A DNA stretch of 64,000 bases from Syngnathus acus (lineage: Eukaryota > Chordata > Actinopteri > Syngnathiformes > Syngnathidae). This document shows positions 32,076 to 45,474 of the stretch, piece by piece. A program made the position numbers and the translations under genes. Below the pieces are notes generated by a model, which was not told the DNA's origin, ran no database searches, and worked only from the letters and a program-made list of their open reading frames with translations. The DNA lies in contig NC_051098.1 of assembly GCF_901709675.1 (NCBI RefSeq), positions 13,979,918 through 14,043,917 on the forward strand, given 5' to 3'. Within the stretch, counting starts at the first letter, position 1. Every line of letters starts with the position of its first letter.

Positions 32076-35000
32076 ATGCAGCCAGACAGCAGCTCTGAGG
32101 ACGTCACAATGGATTGGCTGGTGGGCGCCGTGGAAAAGGACCTGGGGATCGACCGGCGGCAGCTCAGCGTCGGGCCGCGTCGTCAGGAGCTTGTCGCCCT
32201 GGTGCCCGTGCGCTGGCTGGTGGCCCTCCGGGAGAGGAAGCTCTTGCGTTTCGTCCGCTTGGAAAGTAGCGAAGCGGAACTGCGCACATACCTTCAGTGT
32301 TCCCAGGCTAAGCTGCCTCCCGGCTGGACGCGAGTGTGCGTGCAAGGTTTAAGGAAAAGCAAGCTGAGCTACAGACTTGTCCGAGACCCGTGTCTTCAAC
32401 TGAATGACTCGTCGACAAAGGAGTCGTACGTTAGCACCATGCAGCACGTGTCGCTGCATAATGTCAGGTACTGAAGGACAAAAAATGTCTTTTTTTTTTA
32501 TGTTTGACTTAAATGTAAAGATCAGAATCGAGCCGAATATTTAGTCAAAGCATGCCTCACTTTTTTTCCCTTAAATATTTTCCTCCAGGAATCTATGGCG
32601 TGAAGCCCACTCCAGACTTGTGCAGCCGTACGCCGGAGCTAGCGAACAAATGCACGTGGTGGCCGCGGACGCGGTCCGACACGCTCTTCAAAAACTCTTC
32701 AACTCTCCATTCATCTCATGTGAAAAAGTCTCACCATCTCTCTCCCCGGCCAAAGAAAAGGAAAACATCTTGCCGTCGCTCTCATCCACTTCTTCCAAGT
32801 CGAAATCGGACCATTCGTGTCCCAATGTTCTATCGGCGGAATGTTTGCTGGAGACGGCGGATATGCTCTACGTGGTTCTACCGTACACGCAGTATTCACT
32901 CCACGACATCGTGTCCTTCAGCCCGGCCAAGCTCGCCAACAGTCACGCCAAAGTGTTGTTTATTATCTACCAGCTGCTAACAGCGATGCAGGCGTGCCAC
33001 GCCGCGGGTCTGTCCTGCGGGGACCTCTCCCCGCTGGACGTAGCTGTGGACGAGCAGCTCTGCAGCCGACTTAAGATCAACCTTGCCCATTATGAGGAAC
33101 TGGACTCTCCGAGCGCCGATGATCCCGAAAGCGCTCCGCCGAGCGACGACATATGTTCCAGCCAGCCGAACAAAATGCTTTGCAAGGACTGCTTTGATGA
33201 GCTGAAAACGTTAGTTCTCGACTGGGTCCACGGGCGGGTCAGTAACTTTGCTTACTTGATGGAGCTCAACAGGTTGGCGGGGCGACGAGAGGGAGACCCA
33301 AATTACCACCCGGTGCTGCCGTGGGTGGTGGATTTCACAGTGCCGTTTGGAAAATTCCGGGACCTCCGAAGATCGAAGTTCAGACTCAACAAGGGGGATA
33401 AGCAACTGGACTTCACCTACGAGATGACCAAAGAGGCTTTGGCGGCCGCCGTGGGCAGCGGTGTCGGGGGAGACAGTGGCGGTGCGGCCGGGCAACCGGA
33501 CCACCTCCACGTACCTCATCACGTATCGGACGTTCTCTCAGACATCACGTACTACGGCTACAAAGCCCGGCAGACGCCCAAATGGGTTTTGTGCAACCAC
33601 GTGAGGTCCCAGTGGGAACCCAATGAATACCCCTCCAGTATGGAGCGCATGCAAAGCTGGACCCCCGACGAGTGCATCCCCGAGTTCTACACGGACCCAT
33701 CTATCTTCCGATCAATACACCCCGACATGCCGGACCTGGACGTGCCTTCCTGGTGCAAGTCTTACGAGGAGTTTATCGAGGTCCATCGGCGCCTCCTGGA
33801 GAGCAGGGAGGTGTCTCAGAACTTGCACCACTGGATCGACCTTAATTTTGGCTACAAGCTGTCGGGCAAAGACGCGGTCAAGGCCAAGAATGTGTGCTTG
33901 CACCTAGTGGACAACCACACCCATCTGACCACCTTTGGTGTGGTCCAGTTATTTGACCAGCCCCACCCGCCTCGCTTATCCACTTCCCAGTACGCCCCGG
34001 CAGAACCTCCACTCGTCGGCCTCGCCGCCCTCGACGTGCCTTCTCTATACATCCCGCAAATCGACACGGCGGCCGATTCTGTGGATGGACTGGTGCCAGA
34101 GTCCACGGGGTGTGAATCCAGTGGCTGGACCATGGTAGACCGAGACGAAGACCTGGAGCAAGCTACCGAAGCTCTGGACTCGTTAATGTCCACGGGATCG
34201 TCGAACTCCGCCGCTTGTTCCGTCCCACCGCCCGGTAGCAATACGACGGGCGGGAAGATCGGAGATGCGGCGCTTCTCATGTCCAACTCGCCGACTTCCT
34301 TCTCGGGTGATTTCACAAGCGCTTTAGGACCTGGTTTGCGCAGCGCTGTTCTCCAAAGAGGTGGGCCGGTGAACAAAAAGCACGCGGAGGGAAACGTGAC
34401 CACAGAGGACGTCAAGATTCTTCTCCCTGAGGGCTTCAACCCGCTGCAGCCTTTAGAAGAGCTGGAGAAGTTGAACAACTTTCTGGTGAAGAGTCTGCAC
34501 GCCCAAGTGTTGCACCCCGAAGGTGCCACCGAACGCGAGCTCGGAGTGATCCCAACGCCGCCGTCCCTCACGAGGCTCTACGAAAGAGACATGCAAGCCC
34601 TCGGCGTCCTCATCGCAGAGATATTTTACTCCTCAAAAGTCCGAGGCTTGAAACCGGGCGCCCCGCTCAGGCAACGTTTCCAGGCCGTTTTGAAAATGTG
34701 CTCTCTCGGCTTCCGGGACGTCCCGCTTTCTTTACATCACGCTCTTGAGAAACTGCTACCGACGGAGAAGCACTCGGAAGAAAGGCACCGGTGTCGACGC
34801 CCTCTTCTTTTCGACTACGATCCCATCTGTGACGGCCTTCCCCCTCCAACGCCCTCCCAGTTACTCAACGCATTCATTACTCCGTTCCCTTTCCCGTCCT
34901 ACTTCTCAGCGCTCCATCGTTTTATCTTCTCCTACCACGCCAAGATGGAGACGGTGTGTAACCTTCACGGAAGGGACGTGGTCTTCCACTTGTGGCAGCA

Positions 35001-38000
35001 GTTAGAAACGCTCCTGCGAAGCAACATCACGGCCGAGGGTCTCGAGATCCTCTTGCCCTTCGTCTTGGCCCTCATGCTCGAAGAGTCCACCGCCGTCTAC
35101 GCCGCTTGGTACCTGTTCGAACCCATCTCCAGAGTCCTGGGCCCCAGGAATGCAAACAAGTACCTTCTAAAACCACTGGTTAATGTTTTCGAGAACCCTC
35201 ACTGCCTACGGGGACGTTTCTATCTCTACACCGACTGTTTCGTCCTGCAGCTGATCGTGAGGCTCGGCCTGCAGGCCTTCTTGTCTAATCTCCTCCCACA
35301 CGTGCTGCTGGTCCTGACCGGTTTCGAAAGCTGGACTCCCGGTTCCGCCGGGGAAGCTTGCAAAGGGATGCGGAGTGCGACTTGTACTTTAGGAGAGGAG
35401 GAAGAGGAGGGCTTCCATGCCGGCGACGCGCGGTCTTCATCTGGATCTGCCAGCGGGAACGTTGGTGGTGGCAGCGGGGCCAGCGGGGGGGTCGGCGACA
35501 CCGGGCTGGTCGACTACTCCTCGGGCATCAGTCTCAACGACCAGGTGTTTCTCTCAGAGGCCGAGGACTTCCAGAATGAATTTTATGCTAACAGCGAAGC
35601 GAGAGAGAGCGGGAAACAGGCGGACCAGAACTCCGCTACCAAGGACCACGACCACGAGTCCTTGAGCGTGGGCAAGCTGAGCGACAAAAGCAGCGCAAGC
35701 GAGCTCTCGTCGGGCGACGCCGACTCCATGCGGGATCGAGCCAGTCTTAAGTCAGCTGACAGCAGCCAGGACCTGAAACAGGCCAGCGAGGGAGAGGAGG
35801 GAGCAGAACTGGAAGAGGAGGAAACTACCAATGATCTTAAAGTGGCGGCGGTTGACCTTTCAACCCCCAAGCTGGAGCTCTCCTTCTCCGCTTTCACGGA
35901 AGTTTCAGGCACTACCGTGGCAAATCTGGAGAGCGAGTTTGTAAACACCATGGTACTGGAAGAAACCGATAAAGGGATGATGGGTGAGCAGGTGGAAGAG
36001 GCAGACCAGGATCCAACAGAGGAATCGCTGGCCAAGGAGCAAAAAATCCTTCTAGGTGAGCCTGGGATGAAATGATTCATTCAAAAATCTTTTTTTTTTT
36101 ACTTAAATTCCCCTTCAAAAAAAAAAAATCTCTCCACAGACACAGTCTGCAAAACCGTGCGGTGGCTCTCTGCCAAACTTGGACCGACCGTGACGTCTCG
36201 ATGTGTGGCCAGGAACCTGCTGAGATTGCTCACCAATTGCTACATCGGTACGTAGACAAAGCTAGTGTTCCAAAACAATCAACGAGCGTCACCTTGCTTC
36301 CCGCAGGCCCCGAAAGTCATCATTTTGTCAGTCCCGGACTTGAGGAGAGCACCCTGGAGAGCGTGGGAATGGGCAGCGTTTACGAGAAAAGACCCGTCGT
36401 GGGCGACCAGGCCGCCGCGTCCGTGCTGGACTGCCTCATTTACATCGCTCAGCTTTACGGCGAACCCGTGCTCACCTATCAATACCTGCCGTACATCGGA
36501 TACCTGGTAAATCCCGCCGACTAAGCAAATTCAATCCAACGCACAGACTGTAAAAGTAAAAAAATGCCCGCAGGTGTCTCCGCCGTCTTCGCAGCGTCTC
36601 AACACGCGCAAGGAGGCCAGCCTGCTGGGAGCTGTGGCGCTGACTCAGAAGATCGTGGTCTTCCTCTCTGACACCACACTAATGGACATGCTGATGAAAA
36701 TTAATCGGGACGTGCTACTGCCGCTCCTTGACCTGCTCACCAACCCCCACATGGGGTAAGAAACTCATCCACAGTCACAATTGCGAGGGAATTTTTTTTT
36801 TTCCTTGTTTGGTTTCGCACCCTCCTGCTGTGCCCAGGTTCCCCAGCGGGGGGCAGACCCGCACCGTGGTGTGTCTCAAGACCATCAGCCTGATGGCTCT
36901 CATCTGCTTGCGTATCGGGAGGGAGATGGTGCAGCAGCACATGGCCGACACGCTGCGCCGCTTCTTTGCCGTTTTCTCCCTGCTGCATTTTCTGCGGCCT
37001 CAGGTACACGTTTGGAATTCACAAGCGAGCGATTTACTCGCCGAGTTTATTCCCAGAACGCTTTCAGCGGGGTCCCGTCGTGGCTTGCTTTTTAAGAAAT
37101 GGCACACGTGGCTAAAAAAAAATTAAACAGGAACTTGGAATTGAAGTACCTGACAAGGAAGGAATGGGAAAGAGAGTATTTGTGGCAAATTAGAAAAGTT
37201 TCTCCATTCATTTGTGTTGCAGATGGAAAGCGCACCCCGCAGGGTCGTCGGGGAGGTGACGGTGGTGGACGTGAGCACACCTGAAGATTCCAGTGAGACT
37301 TACGAGTTGGCCGTCCTGGAGGAACTGCAGTCGGTGTTTAGCGCCGAGATGGCGCATGCCTCGTATATCCCTTTTTACTGCCTCATTGGTAAGGACCGCC
37401 TCTTTTTTTTTTTAAGCGTCGGACTTGTAAGACAGATCTTGTGTGTTGTGGGTTCCGCAGGCGACATGGCGATCCGCAAAGTGGTTCCCAACCACGAGCT
37501 GGTCTGGCAGTTGGCTTCCTCGTACCACCAAAGCGTAAGTCCTGCAGCACCAAGAGCGGACATGCCGCCGTCTTCCTCTTCGGATTTCAGTCGACTGTCA
37601 GGCTGCAGCCCCTCCCTCTCTAATTCCAACCCGCTCGGAGACCCCGTCCCTGAGTCGGGAACGTTTGGCAGCCATCTTGTCGGGAACCGAATCCAAGTGT
37701 CAAGCCCTAACATGAGTTTGGCCGGCTCTTGGGGACGCTCCAACCATACGGCCGCCATTAACGCCACCGCCACCATTACCTCAGCCATCTCAAGCGCGTC
37801 CGTCGGGGTGGCCCCTTTTTCATCCTCCTGGGTGACGGGCCCCCCTCCGGAGGACAGCGCTCTGAAGCAGGAGTTATCTCGTAGCGGACGCTCCTTGCAG
37901 GGCAACTGGCTGGCCTACTGGCAGTACGAAATCGGCCTTAACCAGCAAGACCCCCACTTCCACTTCCACCAGATACGTCTGCAGAGCTTCCCGGGTCACT

Positions 38001-40351
38001 CGGGCGCCACCAAGTGTTTGGCGCCGCTGGCCGGGGAGGATTACTTCCTCTCCGGGGGTAAAGATAAAACCGTGAAGCTGTGGCCACTTTATAACCGCGG
38101 CGACGGCACGCAGGAAGTGGAACCCAGGCTCACGTATACGGACCACAGGAAGTCGGTGTTCTACGTCGGACAACTGGAGGCTTCGCAGGAGGTGGTCAGC
38201 TGCGACGGCACCGTCCACCTTTGGGACCAGTATACGGGTGAGGGGCAAATCGGAACCTTTCCCCGCGTCTCATGTCCAAGTCATGTGAAGCTACAAAGGC
38301 CCGAATATTACAATCGGACTTGCCTCTTTGATTCAATGCCATTTCTTCTCGTCCCAGGGAGACAGATCCGCTCATACGAAGCGGTGGATGGGAAGAATCC
38401 AATCACAGCCGTCACCACCATGCCCGCGCCGCACTGCAGCGTGGTGTTCGGAAGCGCAGATTCCGTCCTCCGCTTCATTGATCCCCGCAAGCCGGGATTG
38501 CAGGTACTAAATTATCCGCGCCAACGCATCCCCTCGAGACCAATGTCCTCGAGTAAAAATCTGCCGTTGGACAGTGACGAATTTTCCCTCTGTGTCCGCT
38601 CAGCATGAATTTCGACTGGCTTACAACAATATAAGCGCCGGGCTCATCCGATACCTGGCCGTTAGTCCGGCGGGACGCACCGTGGCGGCGGGGTTCTCGT
38701 CCGGCTTCATCGTCCTGCTCGATGCCCGCACGGGCCTGGTACTGAGGGGATGGCCTGCGCATGAGGGAGACATCCTCCAGATGAAGGTATCATGAGTGTG
38801 GATGACAAATTTAAGGTTACCACCGTGCTAGCCAAATTACAATCATTAGTGTGTTTATTTAATTTTATGAAAAGCTACACAGACTATATGGGAAGTCATA
38901 ATTTATCCAGTTCAGATACTAATCGAAACAGATGTGTGTTTTTTTTTTTTTGAGTGAATGTGGGGGTTTTTTTGCAACTTCCCTGGAAACATCTTCTGTT
39001 TGAACAAGGCGTGGGCCGGAGGACCCCGGGTCACACCGCCTGTCGTTTATTTAGCCAAAGCAGTCCAAAAGAGCCAGGCGCCAAAAGAAAAAAAAATCCT
39101 TTTAAAAATACTTGAGTGTCATCTTCAAAAGTGGTACAATTTAAACCGTTTCAAGAATCCAATTGTTCGTTCATATGATTTGATGTCATATGGGGAAATA
39201 GAACTTTGTCAGGAACTAGTGTCACAAATTGTTTTATTTTGGAGCTTCATCAGAATTAATTTTTTTATTACATTAAAGAGCTAGCTTTTATTTTGACAGG
39301 ATTGCAACTTGCGGATGCAGGGAGGGTGGGCGAATGTTGTACCGAGCCAATCTGCTGTCAACAGAGCAAAAGGATGAGCAAACTTTATTTAACCCCAGAT
39401 TGGGTCAAGGATTGTGCCTGTGCTTTTAAAGTGTCCAGGTTTATGCAAATATGGACACAAGTTACTCATTAGAAGGAGCGTGGCGGCTCTTGTCGGCACC
39501 CTCGGACTTCAGATTACAAGCGGCGACGTGCATTCGCTCGGTTTGCGTCGGAACACTGGATGACGAATCTTTTTCTTTTCGGTCTCAAACTCAGATTCCG
39601 ATGACACAGGGCCACGTGATTTTCAATTGAGGGAAAAAAAAGTACAACTTGCACAATGGGCAGACAACTTTGTGAGGAGATGTCATCGAAACAGATTTTT
39701 CTAACAGAGAAAAAAAAAAGTTGCATTTTGAAAAACAAAAAATTCACCTGCTACGGGGGTTGCGCTAAAAATAAAATACAATAAGATAAATGCGTTCTGC
39801 CCTGGAGTGTCAATCGTGTCGAAAAGGCTTCCGACACAACAAATGTATTTGTCTCATTTTAGCGCAGCGTGTTTTTCTCACATTTTGTAAGTGGAAAACC
39901 GACCAATTCAAAATCTTATAGTGTGAGAAAACGATTAATCGGCAACCAATTGATCAAATGGATCGAAAGTTTTGATCGAAATTCTGGAGGTAGTTGACTG
40001 TGGCTCTTGTGTGTCACCCTCCAGGCGGCCGAAGGCAACCTGGTCATCAGCTCGTCCACCGACTACACCCTCGCCGTGTGGAAAGACCTGGAAATCAAGC
40101 CCCTCCGGCTGTACAAGTCGCAGTCGGACCCCGTCCACGCCTTGGACTTCTACGGCTCCGAGATCGTGACGGGCACCATGGCCAACAAGGTGGGCGTGTA
40201 CTCGGTGGCGGACATCTCGCTCAGCCCCGTCAGCAGCACCAAGCTGAGCTCCGAGAACTTCCGCGGCACGCTCACCAGCCTGGCCGTGCTGCCCACCAAG
40301 AGGCTCTTGCTACTGGGCTCGGACAACGGCGCCATCCGCTTGCTGGCTTGA
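32076..40351 (+). CDS. wdr81: WD repeat-containing protein 81 (BEACH domain)
   Basis: Endosomal protein that, with WDR91, restrains the class III PI3-kinase complex during early-to-late endosome conversion; it also has roles in aggrephagy. Coding exons are 32076-32467, 32589-36055, 36140-36247, 36307-36506, 36574-36755, 36838-37003, 37223-37388, 37461-38237, 38358-38503, 38604-38786 and 40025-40351, giving 2037 aa (human 1941). Residues about 210-300 resemble a kinase fold with [11 protein letters not shown] in place of a catalytic loop. The BEACH domain is at about 340-590 ([47 protein letters not shown]). The middle is a long helical region with an acidic Ser/Glu-rich insert at about 1000-1150. 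WD repeats run from about 1735 to the end ([11 protein letters not shown]). Start: a TGA immediately precedes the ATG in frame, and a 5-prime UTR exon probably ends at 31499. A poly(A) signal lies at 40566. Confidence 0.96.
38787..40024 (+). other. Last intron of wdr81
   Basis: Intron of about 1.2 kb between GAAG|GTATCA and CTCCAG|GCGGCC. No gene or recognisable element is seen inside. It is AT-rich with homopolymer runs. Confidence 0.7.
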
Positions 40352-42167
40352 ACAAGCGCCGCTCGATTGAAAATCTTCCCGTACATCTTCTAAAAGCATT
40401 TTTTAGGAATCCGACGAATCTATCTCGATTATTTTTGGACCTTGTCCGTGATGCTGTTTGAAAACGGACTTGCTCAGGGACCACTTGTTATGTTGTCTTA
40501 TTCCAAATGGGTGGCCAACCTACCAAACACGGCCTGTGAGCGCATTGGATGCAAATGCTAACGCAAATAAAACCTCAGAGGAACTGTTATTTAAGAAAGC
40601 CCAAAAACATGTAACTCACAAATTCTTAATATATATAATGATACACATTTATTCATGTTTTGGTTGTACGTTTCGAACAACCCACCACGAAAATCGACAT
40701 ACCAAAAAAAAAGGTGACCTTTTTTTACTTACCCTTTACCCGTAATGCACTGACTAAACTATGCAGTATTTCTAGATCAAATCTTTATTTTGTGTTTTTG
40801 TTTCATCTAAAAACAAGTGAAGCCTGCCTCGCCTCAATGCTTAGCTTGAATGATTTTAATCCACTAATAAAGTTTTTTTATTTTATTGTTTTCCGAACAG
40901 TATTGACCATATCAATGGTCCACGCCAAGATTTTCTACTTGAACATTTTTAGGAAATGGCAAAAATTATTCATTCAAGGTCAATTGTACAGAAAATGCAT
41001 TCTTAAAACACTTCAAATGGATTTTTGTTACTTTGTATGCTTCTGCTGTCTATCGTATTTTTCTAATCTCAAATCCCCTGACACGTCAGTGTAACTTTTC
41101 TTTTTTGACTCTCACTAAAGTTCAATAATCATGAATTGACCCAGTGGTGTCGTGTTTTAAATTCACGTTTGTTGTTCCAAATTGATCAAGAGGTCCGTGG
41201 TAACACTTATTTTGTATTTTACTCAGGCTGAATCATTTTGGTCAAAGTGCCCTGGCGTGTTTGCAGAGGAGCGTCATGTGTTCTCATGTTACTACTTAAA
41301 TAGGACTTTTAATTGAGAAACTCGTCACGACCATTCAAAAAAAAAAAAAAAAAAGTTCCCTTTACTTAACCAAGTGTTTCGTCATTTCTAGGAAAAATCC
41401 AATATGACTCCTGATTTTTTTTCCCCCCCCCCAAAAAAAGTGCCCCATTGTATTGACGTTTCCAAACGAGTTGTCATATTTCGCAGCAGAAAACAAAAAC
41501 GTTTGTTGTTTAGTTACGATTGTCTTTTTCTCAAGTTGTTCAGCTTTGATATTTAACCGTGCTGGAGGTTCGGAGTGCTGCGTTTACAAATAGTGGCTAC
41601 AATGAGGCCCCGATCAATGGGGGTTGATCTTTAACCGTTTGCCGTGCGACAACCAATCTTTGACTTTCAGGAATTCCGCCATCTGCACTCAGTCGCGCCT
41701 TTTTTTGGACAAGACGCCAGCTTTTTTTTTTGTTTTTTTACTTATTTTTTTATACACTAATTTAAATTTAAGGTAAGATAAAAAATGTTGACTATACGGA
41801 AAATGTTAGTGTGTTGGATGTCTACTCTGCTTTTGTTGATCTTTGCTGACACGAGGCCACGGCCTGACAAACTGACCCATCGCACAACTAAACTACTCGA
41901 TGCTTTCTCGATTTTGGAACATTTCTCGAAGTCAAAGTTAAGTAAGATTTAATGTGATTGGGATGGAGAAATTGATCTGAAACCTGGTTTGCGATTCTGA
42001 TGTTTCAGGTAACTTAGTTTCCCACAAGTTGGGGGACTAGAATGATTTTCTAAAACCAGCGAGATCTAACAAAAAAAGTCTTTTATGTACTTTGACCCGT
42101 CCAAATTGGAACATTTTGTGCACTGGACTAAAAAAATATTTTTTTACAAGCTACGTTTCGTTAGGAG
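40352..42167. other. wdr81 3-prime UTR and spacer to serpinf2
   Basis: AATAAA at 40566-40571 is a likely wdr81 cleavage signal, with a further AATAAA at about 40866. The remainder is AT-rich with long homopolymers, including an adjacent T, C and A run at about 41417-41440. No gene is seen. Confidence 0.45.
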
Positions 42168-44777
42168 ATGGATCTTCGCTTGACACTCCTCTTCATCTGT
42201 CTCTACAACCAAGGAGTGACTGTAAGTCGGCCATGTGCCACAAATATCAGCATATATCATAAAATTCACATTTTAATTTCTCAACAGAATGCTCAGGTGG
42301 CAGGAGAAGAGTCGACCCCATCGGTGCCCCTGAATCCCAGCCAAAAGGTCAGTAGGAAGGAATGAACTATAAATACTTTGTAACTGTCAGTATTTTTGTA
42401 CTTGAGTATTTTTTTTTAGTTATATCATTATTTTGTAATGAGAATTATTGTTTGGTGGCAACATTTTTTGCCTGATCGTAAAAACACACACAAGGTATGT
42501 TGTCATTATTTGCTAATTTAGCATTTTTATTGTAGCTCAGTTCATAATATTAACAACGCTTCAGGAACAAATGGCTTAAATAAAAATTGTGTCGATTAAA
42601 AAAAAAAAAAAAAAAGTTATCTAAATGGGTACAAAGTGCGTTTCTGTTTTTCAACTTGTACTTTAGGACACAACCTGAATCTACTTTTTCTGTGTTTTGA
42701 CACCTGTCCCGAATTAACCTTTGTCAAAATGCCGTCCAGGTAAACGAAAGCACGCCAGAGCCGAGTCTGTCAACGCCCGCACCCGACGAGGAGGACTCGG
42801 AGGAGGACGAGGGCTGCGCGGTCATCGGCCGCAACTCGGAGGCCAGCGATGCTGTCGCCGCCGCCGTTCAGAAGTTGGGCATGGAGCTGCTGCAGCATCT
42901 CAAAACCACGCCCGAGCAGCCCAATGTCATCATATCGCCTTTCAGCATCGCTTTGGCGCTCTCCCAGTTGGCTCTTGGTAAGATTGTGACCGTAATAAAA
43001 TCAGGGCCGTCACTCACGATTAGCTTAATAATCGATGAATCGCTCTGAAAATCCAAAACAATTATAAATAATTGGCTCTCCATCTCCTCATCCATCTGTT
43101 TGTCTCGTACGACACCCAGATTTCATAACCCGTCACCCGTTTTTCTCCGCAGGTGCCGTCAACGAGACCGAGGAACTGCTGATGCAACATCTCCATGGCA
43201 ACACCATCACGTGCTACCACCACGCCGTCAATCACGTCTTGACACTGCTCCGAAACAGCGACCTGAAAATCGGCACCCGCATCTTCCTTCGCCGAGGTCC
43301 TAAAAAAAAACCTCTTATTCATTCTTGTAGGATTTAAAATCAAACGTACATTTTTGTTGTAGGCTTTATTCCAAAGGAGGACTTCCTCGTGGAATCCAAA
43401 CGCCTGTACGACTCGGAGCCGGCCGTCCTGGAGAACCTGAAGCAGCTCAACGACTGGGTGGAAAACGCCACCAACGGGAAGATGAAGGACTTCCTGTCTG
43501 CGTTGCCGCCTAACATGCTGCTCATGCTCATCAACGCCGTCCACTTCAAAGGTCAACCAACATCTCAAGCGACAAAATGGCTCTCTGTAACCGCAAAGTC
43601 CTCGCTGTTTTTGCCTCAGGTGAATGGGAAGCTCGCTTCGACCCGCAGACCACCACCACCGGCGCCTTCTTCCTGAACGACAAGCAGATGGTCAACGTGG
43701 ACATCATGGAAAATTTCAAACATCCTTTGAGTTTTCTTTTCGACAGTGAACTCGAGTCCCAGGTGAGAAGTTCTGTGCTGATATTCTCCATCGGACTTGA
43801 AATTTCACAACTCTCAGTATCGAGTATTGAGCGAGTGAGACGACTATAGTTGTCTTAGCGGTTGTTGGCCTGCCATAAAAACACTGCAGCTTTCATTTCA
43901 GACTCATCAGAAGCAAATCTGCCCCCAACCCATCGATTTACCGCAATTTTCGGACTATAAGTCGCGGTTTTTACTCATAGTTTGGGTGGGGGAGGGGGCG
44001 ACTTATACTCAGGAGCGACTTATATACATATATATGTTTTTTTTTCACTTTTTTGGGCATTTTATGGCTGGTGCGACTTATACTCCGGTGCGATTTATAG
44101 TCCGAAAATTACGGTACATCTTTATGACATATTTTCTTCTTCCCCCGCGCAGGTCGCAAGCTTCCCGTTTGTGAGGGGGATGAGCTTTTTAGTAATCATG
44201 CCCATGTCCGGTCACGTCAACATTTCCTCGCTTGCTCCTAAGCTGAATATTTCCAGCGTTTACTCTCGTCTGCCCAAGCAAAGAGTCGTTCACGTCAAAG
44301 TCCCCAAATTCAAGCTGGAGTACGCTCAGGAGCTGCAGGAGGTCTTCACCAAAATGGGTAAGTCACATTTGTGCAAAAGTCAATCTGAACTCTTAACCTT
44401 CACCGATCTTGTCCTCCACACCAGGCCTCGGAGAGATGTTTTCCAGCCCCAACCTAGCCGACATGGCCGACGGGCCCTTACTGGTGTCCAGCATCCAGCA
44501 CAAAGCCGCCATGGAGATCAACGAGGAGGGGGCGGAGGCTTCCGCCGCCACCACCGTCGTCATCTCGCGCTCGTCCAGTCCGATTTTCTACCTGAGCCAC
44601 CCCTTCCTCTTCGCCCTCGTGGAGGAGAAGACGAAAGTGCCGATTTTTATGGGCGTCGTCAACAACCCCAATCCCGACGCGCAGGTCTTGCCGAGAGGAG
44701 AAAAAAAGAGTAAGGATAAAGATGAGGTGCAAAGTGATATGAATCAAATGGGCGCGTTGGGAGGCCCTCCCAAGTAG
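42168..44777 (+). CDS. serpinf2: Alpha-2-antiplasmin (serpin F2)
   Basis: Secreted plasma serpin that inhibits plasmin. Coding exons are 42168-42221, 42288-42347, 42740-42977, 43153-43296, 43363-43551, 43620-43762, 44153-44357 and 44425-44777, giving 461 aa (human 491). A signal peptide (MDLRLTLLFICLYNQG) is followed by an acidic N-terminal extension, then the serpin core (NVIISPFSIALALSQLALGA, LINAVHFKGEW, FPFVRGMSFLVIMP). The reactive loop GAEASAATTVVISR-SSSPIF aligns without gaps to the antiplasmin loop, placing Arg at P1 as in human, with Ser instead of Met at P1-prime. HPFLF and VVNNPNPDAQ follow. A Lys-rich C-terminal extension ends PPK, as human ends SPK. Position between wdr81 and rpa1 matches the mammalian order. 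SERPINF1 was considered, but the loop and C-terminal extension favour F2. Confidence 0.9.
43941..44114. mobile_element. Short foldback element (Tc1/mariner-type MITE) in a serpinf2 intron
   Basis: The ends are inverted repeats: CCGCAATTTTCGGACTATAA on the left and the complement of TTATAGTCCGAAAATTACGG on the right. TA is present on both sides (43939-43940 and 44115-44116), the usual target of this superfamily. The interior carries GCGACTTATACTC on one side and again near the right arm, making a long imperfect hairpin. It has no coding capacity and lies in the intron between coding exons 6 and 7. Confidence 0.75.
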
Positions 44778-45474
44778 CGACGATCTCGTGTTCAGATGCC
44801 ACTTGGTTAAAAAAAAAAAAAAAAAAGAGAGCAAGAGCATTGTGATTATACAAAATAAGTGTACAATACGAGATAGCTCGATTAAAATGTGAAAAATGTC
44901 ATTCCGTGTTTCATTTGTTTAGATTTCCACCATTGTGTGAATATACTATTCAAAAAATGTTGGTGTAGATGCAAAATCATGATTACTTTTTTTTTTTTTT
45001 TCAAATTACAGTATGAAAAAATATGTATGCCTCAAGTGGGAGTTTTAGTTCAGATGTCTAAATGTATGGCCAGTTGAATCTCATATCAGCCATTCTGTGT
45101 AATTATAAAATACATCAAATAAATACAATGTGGCTGAATTTGAAGAATCTGTCATATTACCTTGCTGTCTTGATATGCTTTTAGTTCCTTCCTTCCTCAC
45201 CACTTCCATTTATCCTGTTTAATTTAGACGTCAAATCAGCAGAAAATTACACAATACCGAAATTAAAATGTCCAATTTTTGTCCAAGTCATTGAAGGCGT
45301 CCTCGTGACGTAGTGCGCCTTCTGCTCGCTCTGTCACTTTACTGATCCCAAATCAGTTCCGCCGCATTCGAGCCTCATTTCTGCACGTCATCTATTACCG
45401 AGCGGAACTGCAACGGGATCAGTTCACCAAAGCGGAAAAAGGAAGTAAACGCTGCCTGGCGGGACAGACGAAGC
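44778..45474. other. serpinf2 3-prime UTR and spacer to rpa1
   Basis: Poly(A) signal candidates are ATTAAA at 44881-44886 and AATAAA near 45119. The sequence turns GC-richer from about 45300 into the rpa1 promoter. No gene is present, so SERPINF1 and SMYD4, expected here from the human order, are absent. Confidence 0.5.
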
